Positions 11,140 to 22,596 of a DNA stretch of 64,000 nucleotides are shown one piece after another. The notes beneath the pieces are model-generated. The model searched no databases. It was not told the origin of the DNA and saw only the letters and a list, made by a program, of their open reading frames with translations. The number at the start of each line of letters is the position of its first letter. Within the stretch, counting starts at the first letter, position 1. Position numbers and translations under genes: made by a program. This DNA comes from Warburgia ugandensis (lineage: Eukaryota > Streptophyta > Magnoliopsida > Canellales > Canellaceae), in the NCBI GenBank assembly GCA_035236585.1, contig CP141128.1:51697257-51761256 (forward strand). Reading direction: 5' to 3'.

Positions 11140-12845
11140 GCTCTCGGTTTAGAAAGTTAGGTTAGGCCATATCTGGCTGAAGATGTAAAACTTAGAGCTT
11201 CCTAAGAGGCAACCTAGATGTTTTTCAAATCTCCATCTTCTACATCCTTCCATTATCATATAGATCCAATGTTTTCCAACATGGAGGACAATGTTTCATT
11301 CAGGTTGAGAGGTGTAAATGCAAATAGAAATTTTGAATTTTCTTGAGTTTTTTTTTTTTCTTTTGAAAAAAAGAGATTGAAAAAAAAATTTAAGGTAGAA
11401 TTCCCTTACTGTGATGAGAATTGGATGTTCATAATATAGTAATTCCATAGTTTTCACCTCTTAATGGGATTGCATATGAGTAGTTTTACATATCATTCAT
11501 GTGTTGAAACATTTTATGAAAGTTAATTCTCAGAAACCATTTACACACATCAGATAATCAAGACTAATAGAGAGGTATGACTTAGAGACCCTAAGGAAAA
11601 TCAGTGGAGACCTATAACCTAGTGAAATAGATACCATCTTCTTTCAGAGAGTTATAAGTAATTCCACAATTTCTTCAGCATACATAAATTAGTGTGATCT
11701 TGTTATCCTTGTTTTGGTTAAACATCAAGAATAAATAGGAGTAATAGCTTTAATTCTAGAAATTTATTGAATCTAATAGGCTTTAAAAAACCTAGAAAAT
11801 GATATAGGCCATCCTTACTCATCCTAGAGATATAAAGCCTGCCCATATGTCATACCACTAGTTAGCCCCTTTGAGCTTATTATTAAGCCTTTTCGTTCTT
11901 AGCCCCAATTACCTTAATCCAAAATAAGCCAATAAAATAAATATCCATTACCCATTTTCAAAATGAGTAAAGTTAGTAGATAAAGTTCAAAATTAGTTGT
12001 CTTTCTTCCAAAGAAGACAAAGAAAAAGAAAAAGAAAAAAATTTAAAGAGAAAGACAAAAATATGAAAGAGATATTCACTTCAAGTACAACCCAAAAGAA
12101 AAGTTGTCCTAATAGATATTCAATTGAAGACCTCTACTCAATTTCAAACCTTTGAAATTCTTATACCCTTCTTTTCTGAACCTGTCCTAAGCCTACATTT
12201 CGTCCTAGTTAAAGACATATTGATCTTAGGTGGAACATAGCCTTAAAGAGGAGATAAAAAGAAAGAATTAAGGTAAAAGACCCCTAGTATTCTTAGTGAT
12301 AGCATCCACTCTCAAGGATCATTTTCCTTTGTCTCATGAGCATTCAAAAGATTTATGTGAACCATTAGCTTGTTGGATTTGGTCACATAATGAGAGAAAT
12401 ATGTTTAAACACCTTATCTGAGAGTATACCTATGAAGATTTGAGATTAAGACATATTTTCAATGGAATTTAAGCATACCCAGCTAGAAGTCAAGATTTAG
12501 TGGATGTACATGCACGCACTCTGAGATATAACCTAAATAAAATGTCTTTAATATGTGTATGATGTGTAAAATTCTCAAATCTTCTCATTAATTTGTGAAA
12601 AACTAGTAGATTGCTAATGAATGAGGATTCTCCAAGATAAAATAGGGTACTCAGCCTTATTGAATTTTATGGGTATATTTACTGCAAACCCTCACGAGGC
12701 ATAACTCGTCTACTAGGGATAACCTAGTGGTTCAAGGGCTTATTGCATGCATTAAATGCAATCATGAGTACCTACAAAAGTGGCACCTTGTACCAATTTT
12801 TGAAAAATGTCTTTTGCATGTTTTCCTTAGGACTAGCAAAATGTT
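11140..12845 (+). other. Element 1 non-coding 3' internal region
   Basis: No gene is seen. It is the sense counterpart of 5,330-3,585 in Element 2. The conserved hairpin CTAGG-GATAA-CCTAG is at 12,713-12,727. Confidence 0.65.
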
Positions 12846-12857
12846 GGTTGAGGAGTG
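12846..12857 (+). other. Polypurine tract of Element 1
   Basis: GGTTGAGGAGTG directly before the LTR start TGTTAAG at 12,858; same position and similar sequence as in Element 2. Confidence 0.7.
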
Positions 12858-14707
12858 TGTTAAGTATTTAATTCTGGCCAAAATACCCCTAGTTAATCAT
12901 TTAATTGGACCATCTAACTCATCAATTTGATGATTTTTGAGATAAAATATGAAATTTAGCTCAATTTGACCATCCAACTGTAAATTGTTAAAATCAAGAA
13001 TCAGATGATCATTAGAGCTTATCATGTGCTTAATGTATGATTTAGATGACTCTAATTTGATCTTTTATTATGTAGATTAACCAGAAGAGGAATGGATGGC
13101 TTAGATTAAATTTCAATGGTGCAAATTATCCTAAAGAGCACTGGATGGACTAGATCACTACAAAGATGGATAGGAGAGTTTTCTATAGGAAAATTGATCT
13201 CAATTGGGAATAATGGAGAAGATTTTATCAAAAGGGAAATAACATAGGAATGAGAAGGTGCAAAATAGAAGAAATCCCATGTTGGAGAGTCTTAACCATA
13301 GTGGAGACATGGATTTGAAAAAAGCGTAAATTTATATAAGAGGAAGATTCCTCTCTCTCTCCACCTCTCTTCTTCCCTCTTCTTCTCCTTCTCTCGTTCT
13401 CCCTCTTATCCCTCTTTTCCCCCTCTCAGCTATCTCTATCCCACACTCCCTCTCTTTCACTGTTCTCTAACTCGATCTCCCACTTTTGCTCTGTCTTTTC
13501 TCCTCCTCTCCCAAGTTCTCCCATCTCACTTCCTCTCTTGGCTCTCTCTTAGCTATAAGGAAGACCCACACATCCCCCTCTGACCTATCTTCTCTCTCAT
13601 GCTCCATCTCTCCCACTCCTATCTCTACCCCTGTCAAAAATCACCTCTCCTTCCTCTTTCCCTCATTCTCTCTTTACTCTACCTGTCGGTTTCTCCCTCT
13701 TCTCTCTTTTGTTCCCTTTCTCTCCCTCTCTCCCATCTACTTTCTCCCATTCTAACAAACACGTGTTACCTAGATAGCATGATAGCACCTCTATCTTTCA
13801 CTGCCCCTCTCCTCTGCTCCTCTCCTTTCTTTCCATCCTACCAGCACCGGCCAAGAGCTCCTTCTCTCCTACCTGACACAGCACAGACCGTCATCTTCTT
13901 CAATGCCAATCACCACACCGACTACTGCTTCTGTTTTTTATTCATTGTCCCAAATTCCAGAAGTTGGACAATGCCTAGATATCCTTCATTGTGCCAGATG
14001 ATGCCCCAGGATCCTCTGTTCTAGCATCGGCCCGACATAGCATCTGTTCTAGCACAACACGATGCCGTCCTCACTTCCCCACCCCAGCTACCAAGTTACC
14101 TTCACTAGCCACCGTCGATCATTGTAATGACCCTGAATTTTTGTAACTTATTAAGGCAAATTAATAAAGTTTGAATTTTTAGAAATTCTGGGCTGGAATA
14201 TTAGGTTATTGAAAATTTTCTTTTTATGAAAATTATATCATGAATTAAAACATATATATTATGGATGTACTTGGAAAACTGATCTAAACAACATTAAGTA
14301 CGTTCAATTCTGAGTTAAAATGAACATTCCTTAATTTTCTCCATTTAGGGGCAAAATGGTAATTTTACCAATATTCCATATCTAAGAAATAAGACCTCAA
14401 TATTCATGAAGTACTTAGAAATACGATTCCAACGCCACTAAGTACGCTCGATTCCGAGTTCGGACAAATAATGCCTATTTTTCTCCAATTTTAGAGTTAT
14501 AAGGGCAAAAACGTCTTTTTACATAAAAGTGGGGCCCACAAAGTGGGCCAACGTTCTAGAAGCAACAATAATTGCTCAGTGCATTATTGCTGGTAGTGGA
14601 GAATGTAGTGGAGATTGTAGTGGAGAATGGAGAATGCACTTGTAATAAAAAATTCTAAAGTAATAAAATATCTTATTAAAAGAAATGATAAAAAATTCAA
14701 ATTTGGC

Positions 14708-14714
14708 TATAAAT
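14708..14714 (+). promoter_or_regulatory. Putative TATA box of solo LTR A
   Basis: TATAAAT, about 585 bp into the LTR. Counterparts lie at 45,367-45,373 (B) and 53,700-53,706 (C, minus strand). Conservation among copies supports a promoter role; it has not been shown. Confidence 0.5.
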
Positions 14715-16637
14715 ATGTCCCAAAATTTTCCAAAAATTTTCACAACCTTAACCACGAAATTTCCAAATCTTCCTTGGAGTTTCAGCCCCAAATTCTCATT
14801 CATCCCTCCCCAATCTCTATTTTTCTTATTTCTCTCTCCTCTTTCTAAGTGGAACAAGAGACCTAAATTCAATTAGGCACTCCGTTCCAGGAAGAATCTG
14901 ATCAATTCCATCGTCCATAACCTCCTACACTAAATTATATACAAAAGCCCCAAATCAATTTCAAGATCCAACGGTTCCAACAACAGAAAACTACAAAAAG
15001 GTAGACAATCGGGCTATATTATCATCAACCGGTAATTCTCTCAAATTGAGCATCAAATATATGTTTTTTCTCCAATCAGGTAGGTGGAACTACTTCCCAT
15101 TCATATTTATTATGTTTTAGTGTAATTTTTATTTTTCTGTAATTTAATTTGAATGAAAAATGGTAAAAATAAAGTAAATACCAGCCCCTTCAATTTATGG
15201 TGATAGAGAGCTCAGATGGAAATTCTGAGTTTTCCAATCAATCCAGAAGGGTCAAAAACCCTTAGGATACAATTTTCAAGAAAATCTAACAAGGTTTGGA
15301 CCCTCAATTGAGAGAGATTAATTCTGATGGGCCCATATCAAATCTGGACCCTAGGAACGGCTGAAAACTTCAATTTAAGATTGTGGAGTCATATGAACTC
15401 CAAATTGAGATCAGAAAGAAGCTATGGAAAGCTTGTAATGTATAGTTTCTAATGAAGTCATAATATTTCTAAAAATTATATCTGTATTTTTCTGTATTTT
15501 TTTTTAATAAGTGTCCAATTTCTAAGATCTTCAAGATCTAAGGTGATCAGATCTTGGAAATTTATTTTAGTGATGATATAATAATGTAATAAAGTAATAT
15601 CTATGGTTAATTTGGATAGATCTTGGATAAAATAGGGGATCTACCCTTTATGGTAGAAAAACCTTAAAATAAAAAAATAAAAAAATTACAAAGGGACCCA
15701 CTTGATCAATGAGATCAAGTATGATCAGATCCTTGGGATGGATTAAAGGGATGATATTATGATGGAATCCAATTAGATCATGGATGAAATGTGACAAAAT
15801 CAAGTGGATATGATTTTTGGATCTTAATGGATTAAAAGCCCTAAAGGTAATTAAAACCCTTAATCTAAAGGAAAACACCTAAGATCTAATGGTTGGATCA
15901 TATTTAAAGGTTTATAATAATCTTAATAAAATTAGTTTAAATTGTCTTTTATTGGATATAGAAGTGTAAATGTGATTTATGTTCTAAGTTAGAAAGCATG
16001 ATAGTGTAATCTTTAAATTTTAGTATGATATGCCCTGAACGAGTAATTTGTTAGTAGATTTGATTATCTTAGGATCATGTTAGTGTAAATTAGGATTTAA
16101 ACATGATTTCATTACGATAAAAGATGTGTTTCATAACTTAGGATCATGTTAGTTTTTTTTTCACTAGCTTAAGTTACATTCATAGGAAGAATGTATATAG
16201 TTGTTAAACTTATATTTGATTTATGCTTTCAAGTTGATGAATTACTTATTGTCAAAATTTATTCAATTGTTAAGTAATTGTTAAGATATAAGGAGCATAA
16301 ATCACCAAAAATGTAAACTAATGAAATATAGAAATTCATGGACAACTAAGATGAATGAATGATTGTGACTTAATAAGGGCTATAGTTAGTAGGACAATAT
16401 AAGGAATGATTTATCATTTCCTTGGCCCAAAATAGGAAAATAATGAACATCCATGGATGACATTGTGCATATCCATGGAAATTAATTAAAATCAATTAGA
16501 GAAGGGACTTAAGGTAAAGAGCTCATAGGAACCTTGTCAAAGGTTGAGCTAGTACCACTCAGGTGGACTCGAACATTGTGGTTATAGGGGGTATACAAGA
16601 GCCAAGTGCTTTTCCCTCACCTCCCATTGACGTAAGA

Positions 16638-16680
16638 GAGGTCTAAACGCCTCCTTACATGAGGGTTGTATTAACCACTT
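16638..16680 (+). repeat. Conserved hairpin module, LTR A copy
   Basis: GAGGT-CTAAAC-GCCTC with the same downstream run as Element 1. Weaker similarity to the Element 1 leader extends over about 350 bp around it (16,370-16,740 against 360-720). Confidence 0.7.
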
Positions 16681-19600
16681 TTTGAGCAGACTTTAACTGG
16701 TAAGTACTAGTCATCCTGAAATAAGGAGGAGTTGTCTAGTGATAGGAAGAAATAAATTATCTTCAACCAAGTAAGACACTAACTGGTTGAATAATAATAA
16801 GAACATAAATAGATAGCAAATTATCTAACCCTAATAAAAATAGTAAGTGAGATAAGGATGATCAAACAAGATGAGATCTTGTATGATCAAAAACATTAAG
16901 GAAAAAGAAGCATCTATGTAAATTAGATTGTTATGTATGATATAGATAGTATTTGTATAGATGATATTAAACCCATGGATATAGGATATTCAAGGAAGAA
17001 AGATTCAGATCATCCTACATAAGGATGATCAAAAGACCATGTAGTATGCACCCTTAATTAGAAAAATGACATTATACATATGATTTGACAGATATATGTT
17101 GATCGAGACTATGGCAGATTTCAAGGAGTAAGAATACCTTATTGAGGTAGGTGGATTATTACGAATGCCTTTACATGAAGATACATGTCTAATACATGAT
17201 CTTATGTTTTGAAGTATTGACATGTATGATACCAATATATTAAGGTAAATACCTCAAATTGAAATATGATCCAACCAAATGATGAGGAAAATAAGTATTA
17301 AATAAGTTGAGAATTGAGAACAATCCTAAGTGAATAGGAAAGTAGAAAATATTCCAGCCCTAGTTAAACAGACAGATAGTCTGATATGTATAAGTATTAT
17401 TTTACATACAAGCTTGGAGGCTTGTGGTTTTGTTTTAAACAGGCATAAGCCTGGGGATGCTATGCTAAGAGAGTTAAGAGGGTTTGGCCACCCACTCTCT
17501 GAAACTTGATGATGTTGAATACCAAGCCTAAGAAAGGCTAAAAGTCGGGTGGGGCAATTATGGGAAGGCCACCACTGTGACAGCCATGGTCCTCCCATAT
17601 GGACATGGATATTGTAATTTCCGTTGAGAATGGTATAAGTGGATTATTGAACAGCTTATCCGGCCGCATTTGACGGATCGAGGCAAGCATAGTAGTCCTT
17701 GATTATTTTGCATTATGATGCATATGAAATTGGCATAGTGAAATGCCTTAAGGGATGGCATGATGAAATGCCGTGTAATTGTATATTACCAATATTTTTC
17801 CCAAGAAGGGAAAATCCCAAAGATAGTAACTGGCTGAAATACAAATCTCCTATAATGAAAGGAGTTGATCAGTTTTGTATGGAAATGATTATTATTTTTA
17901 CAATTTTAACAAATTTGTTCTTATATACTATGTATGTATAAAGGTGAACACAAATGATAAGGAAATGAGATGTTTATATAAATAATAGTGGTCTGTGAAT
18001 GTGTTTATGATAGAATGAATTATGGGATAGTTGAATATTGAGATTTTACTGTCAATAACTTACATTCTTATCCCCTACCAAGCATAGCTTGCTGAGATAT
18101 TGTAAATGTTCAAATGTTTACAATATCTCAGATACAGAGAAGGAGACTTAGGAGCTCAAGACTTGAAGAACTAGTGAAGAATAAGTAAAAAGGGTATATT
18201 CCTTGAAACATTGTATAGAGAGCATGTATTGTATTTAGAACTTTGTAATTTGACATGTGTATTTGGACAAGTATTGTAAGGATACAATGGGTTGTGTACT
18301 GTGAACCACTGGATGGATCCTGGAAGTTTAATAAAATCATATTCCTTCAATGGAATTTTATTTTGTACACAAATTGTACTTATGTTATGTATGAAGTGGT
18401 GACTTGGGTTTTCAAAACAAGTTTTAAAATAAAAGAATTTTCGTTGCTTTGTTTTGCAAAAAAAAAAAATTTACTAAGGGGACGCCCTTGTCTTTAAAAA
18501 AAATATATTATAAAATGTGTTTAAAAAAACCCGGGTCGTCATAGATCAACCCGAACACTAGAACTCCGCACTGCTTTCTCCCTTCGTCCCTATCTGAGAT
18601 CAACCCAACACCCAAACTGCATAAGCCCTTCTTTCTCTCATTTATTCTCCTCTATCACTAGCTAATCTTCACTAGCCATCTCTGCAGATCACAAGAGAAT
18701 TGGATTTTTCTCCATTTCTCCATTCTCCCCTTCTTTCCTTCTCCGCCATCTCCTCTGTCTCTATCTTCCCCTCCTTTGGCATCTTCTTCCCTACCTATTT
18801 CTATTTTTCGTTTAATCTGTTTTTTCCCTTAATTCCGATTCTACCCATCATTATTCTGACTTAATTCCATTTGAGTCCTCTTTTTAATACCCTCTATGTC
18901 CCTTTTCTATTCTAATTTTATTTTGTCTATGTTTTGCTTATCTAGGAGCTGCCCAATCTAAGCTAGATCAATTAAGGCTTAACCTAATCAATGAGTTAGC
19001 CTTAATCACAAAGATTTCTCTTTTTCTCCTCTACTTTAGATCTGATGTTCAATTAACTTTTAAATTTCATTATTAAGACATCCTTGAGCTTCATTAGCAT
19101 CTCTGATCTTTCATCTAAATTTCAAAAAGTAATCTAAACCATCCAAATCCCAAAATCACCATTTACTCCAAATCTTTAAGATTTTGAGAAATCTGACTAA
19201 TCCAACTAGCAGATCTTTAATCAAGGACATGTTGAAGATGTTGATGAAGGCTGATCAACTCCAATAATACCATATTTGAATAAATTGACCGTGAATAAGC
19301 TAAGGAAGTAAATTTTTTATGTTATTCTTTATTTTCTTTTTTTTGAACTAAAAATTATGTAACTTTTGGTAGTTGAATAGATCTGAACCTTTATTCCATT
19401 TCTAATAATTTTTTATTATATATTTCTAATTTTTTGCTTTAAATTTTATTAAAACTCCAAATTCTTAAAGCGAGTCTCTGTGGGATTGACTTGTACTTGC
19501 ATATGCTATACTATAATAGGTCGTGCACTTGCCGAAAACTCAATAGTAAAGACTAGGCGATAGGTGACAGTGTGCACATGCTTGTACCAGTTTCATCTGC

Positions 19601-19789
19601 AGTACTATTAGAAGCATGGTGCTAGTCTTAGTTACTAATTAGAGACATATTTCACCATCAATCAAAGATGCAATATGGGAGATGGTGAAGGTATGTAAAT
19701 AAGAGTTAGATATAACATAGTATGTCCCTTATCTTGTTTTATTTAAACTAGAGTAACTTGCTTCTTTTTACTTTATAATTTACCTTTTT

Positions 19790-21166
19790 TGTCACTAATG
19801 AGTACACGAAGAGTGCCTTACAAGGGGACGATGAACAATGGAGGAAATGGAAGAGTGAGATTGCTAAAAATTATATACTTCCAAATGCTCATGATCCATC
19901 GAAGCTCCAAACTATCCCTAAGTTATATTCTAGCTTCATTAATTAAGAAGCATGGAATCAATTTTTACAAACTTGCTTGTCTTCTGAGTTTGAGTTAATT
20001 TCAGTAGATAAAGTTTGATTTCTTTAATTATAAAAGTTGAATGTGCTTAATCACAAGTTCCTTTTATGTGTAGGCAAAGTGTATGAAAGGACAATGGTGC
20101 GTGCGACTAATCACATGCAGCACCATGTCTCTAGGGTTAGTTAAGCACAGTTAGAAGAACAAGAAGTACATGTGATAGTTCACTTTTCTGTCTAAATATG
20201 CTACACTTTTATTTCCTCTAATTTAGTGTCTCTCTTGACAACAAAAGAAGGCTAGGACCACGGAACCCATCGATCATGTCCTTCTCTAAAAAATTGTCCA
20301 TTCACATGGGCGTAACTCCTAGACCTTCCATTATATTATATAATATTGAATTGATCGTGATTTGATATTTACATGTACAGGAATAATTGACATAAGAAAG
20401 AGCAACTATGGGGACTTTGAACAACACTACTGCAAAGGGAGACATTCTTTGTAGGGCTATGGACAATAAGGATGAGCACCCTAGTTGAGTAAGGGCCTAG
20501 GATTATGGTGTTATTCCTTCCAAATTCTTCCCTAAAGCAAAGGCTACTACAGCAGCATACTTGGAAGAGTTGAAGAAGAAAATGCTTGATGAGTTATACG
20601 AGAAGGTCAAGAATAACTTTTATAAGGACCTTTGGAATTTGAGGCCTCCTAATGAGAATGTTGCCCCTCAACCCCCATCTCACAATAGTTATAGTGCTCC
20701 ATCAAAAGAACAATTAGAGGAGCATCTCTTCAAGGGAGATATCCCGATCAATGAAGTATTATTAACATGTTTGCTTTCTCGATGTTAAATTTCTTAGTAA
20801 AATTCATTATTATTGAGCTCATGTATGTATTATTTATGATTTATGGGTGGGTTAGTACATGCTACAGCTACATACAACTGATAACTATGTTGTTGTGGTT
20901 ATACTATACAAGGTTCTATCAGTCATGCTACATGATAGCTTGATTCATCCACATACTAAGCATGTGTGCATCATAGCCACCCTTCAACCAGATGCCCCCT
21001 ACCATCTCCAATAGAAGCAGTTGATTTTCATATGGTGGGGGATGCAATTAAATATTATGTTGTATGGTTAGATAAGTATATTAATGTAATGTTAACGAAG
21101 GTATGTACATGGTGTAATAGCCTCATTTTCAACAACAATTTTAAGGTATCAGTTATCTACATCTAA
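19790..21166 (+). pseudogene. TNP1-like / Ptta-En-Spm transposase-associated protein remnant
   Basis: Readable fragments: ALQGDDEQWRKWKSEIAKNY near 19,815, DEHPS*VRA*DYGVIPSKFF near 20,475-20,535 (matching the family's EHPGRVRG-x-G-V signature with stops), an ORF at 20,561-20,788 with a Lys/Glu-rich coiled-coil-like start, and VGDAIKYYVVWLDKYI at about 21,029-21,085, equivalent to the family's late GDAVGxFVxWP motif. Stops and frame changes show it is decayed, and introns may separate some pieces. The identification rests on remembered family motifs, so a profile search would settle it. Confidence 0.6.
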
Positions 21167-21429
21167 TTGTTAACCAAAAGCAGCATCAGGTGTCATTGAG
21201 GTTGCCCACCTCCCCTACAGCAAATTTGGGTACAACGATCATCCTGTCTCAGGTATTTAAGTCTATTTTTGAATATCCATGTCTTTTTTCTTATATATTA
21301 TTTATTACTAATATTTGCAACATTACAAGCATAGTGTAGAGATTAGGTGGAGGTTCCATCTAAGATGCCTCCGTTCCTGAGGGGATTGTACTAACTAATC
21401 AATGAAGCTAATGAATCAGCCCTGTAAGG

Positions 21430-22540
21430 ATAAAGGTCGGTATCTTTGGAGACGACATAGTTGAGGTTCCAGTCATAAAAGAGGACCTCTTAGCCATATG
21501 TAATATGGCTCAGCTGGAATACACACACACCATCATTTATATTGGGTAATGTAGTGTAACCACTCTGTAAAGAATCACAATGACATTACTTATTTGTAGA
21601 AAATGATAAGTATTTGACATTTAGTTTTTGCAAGTCTTTACACGATAAATTATAAAAGATTAGAGGTCAAAGACATTTATCTCTTAACTAAAGGAGCATT
21701 AACCCATGGACAAACAAATAAAAGATATCATACCTAGGTTCTTACATTTTGGGAAGGGACAGACATTACTAATTCCCTACAATAATGGATAAGTTATCAA
21801 ATATCTTACTAACTTGTGTCATTAAATAAACATAAAAATCTATATAAGTTTTGGAAACTTCATTTGAATGATTGTGTGTGTATAGGTCTCATTGGATGCT
21901 ACTAGGATTGGATGTGTATGGTGGGGCATGCATTTTTTTTTTTTTTCTTATGGAGTGCACATCTAAGGACCATAGACGAAAATGATCAACAAGTAGGTCT
22001 TTATTATTTTATTCATTATAGTAGCTAAACAGCTGATAATTACTGTCTTATTAATATATAATGTTTTTTAAAGAAATATATGTGCAATGCATGGTATAAA
22101 TGGGCAGAGTTGGAAAATGTAAACCATCCAACAAAACTCTCTTGAAAAAGGGTTAAGGTAAGGTTTACTAGTTTCTTTAGTTTTTTATTTTAACCTAAAC
22201 TTACAATTAGACATGAAATTTGTTACTTTTTTTGTTGTCTTTATTGTGCATTATCCTAAACAACATTCTGATCAGGAGTGTGGATATTATGTTTTAAGAT
22301 ATATGAGGACCCTTATTCACGAAGGACTTACAATCTCATAGCTTAGAAAGGTAAGACAAATTACTAATCATCATTTTTATAGTTTTCTACATTTCTTAAA
22401 TGACTTAATTAAATATATGTCTTAACTAATTTAATACATTGTTATGTATCTTACAGTCTGATTTGGGAAGTAAGAGTTACTCCTAGCTAGATCTAGATGA
22501 CATCAGAATGAAATGGACTAAATATATTTTGAATTTTAAA
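21430..22540 (+). pseudogene. ULP1-like (C48) cysteine protease remnant of the CACTA element
   Basis: The clearest part is HSDQECGYYVLRYMRTLI at about 22,264-22,317, which matches the catalytic-Cys block (Q-x-x-CGYYVxRYM) of the ULP1-like domains carried by plant CACTA elements. A later LDDIRMKWTKYIL (about 22,490-22,530) fits the usual C-terminal LDEVRxEWAxYV. Upstream pieces such as DDIVEVPVIKEDL are weaker. The reading is broken by stops and AT-rich presumed introns, so it is not functional. Confidence 0.65.
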
Positions 22541-22596
22541 ATATATATCAATGATGGTGTTGAATGTAAATACAAAATAGAACTTCATTTGTATAT

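Larger units (their letters stand above)
14122..18543 (+). mobile_element. Solo LTR A, giant gypsy-type LTR (about 4.4 kb)
   Basis: It starts TGTAATGACCC (14,123) and ends GGGTCGTCATA, with GATCA on both sides (14,117-14,121 and 18,544-18,548), allowing a one-base uncertainty at the left end. It has no coding region. Landmarks in sense: TATAAAT (14,708-14,714), a GGAAC...GTTCC hairpin (14,851-14,888), a donor-like AGGTAGGTG (around 15,079-15,087), the hairpin module shared with Element 1 (16,638-16,680), a GGCCACCC block near 17,490, and AATAAA near the end (18,328 region). It is closely similar to C (minus strand) and less so to B. It inserted into the Element 1 3' LTR. A single LTR with its own duplication indicates LTR-LTR recombination. 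Confidence 0.85.
12858..19545 (+). repeat. Element 1 3' LTR, split by solo LTR A
   Basis: It begins TGTTAAGTATTTAATTCTGG, matching the LTR start of Element 2, and ends near 19,545 with the family's terminal block (GTGCACTTGCCGAAAAC). Removing solo LTR A leaves about 2.26 kb, close to the 1.9-2.1 kb of Element 2. A possible TATA box (TTTATATAAG, 13,331-13,340) is followed by a long pyrimidine-rich tract (13,341-13,760) that corresponds to the microsatellite region of the other copy. The short Ser/Leu/Pro-rich readings in this tract are low-complexity artefacts. Confidence 0.75.

Noticed and set aside
13486-14024. Ser/Leu/Pro-rich ORFs of up to 141 residues
   Set aside because: They lie in a pyrimidine-rich tract of the Element 1 LTR; composition alone keeps the frames open.
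14123-18543. Solo LTR A as a complete small retroelement or DNA transposon
   Set aside because: There are no internal LTRs, no primer binding site and no long terminal inverted repeat; TG...CA-like ends with a 5 bp duplication and a promoter-like to poly(A)-like order fit a single LTR better.
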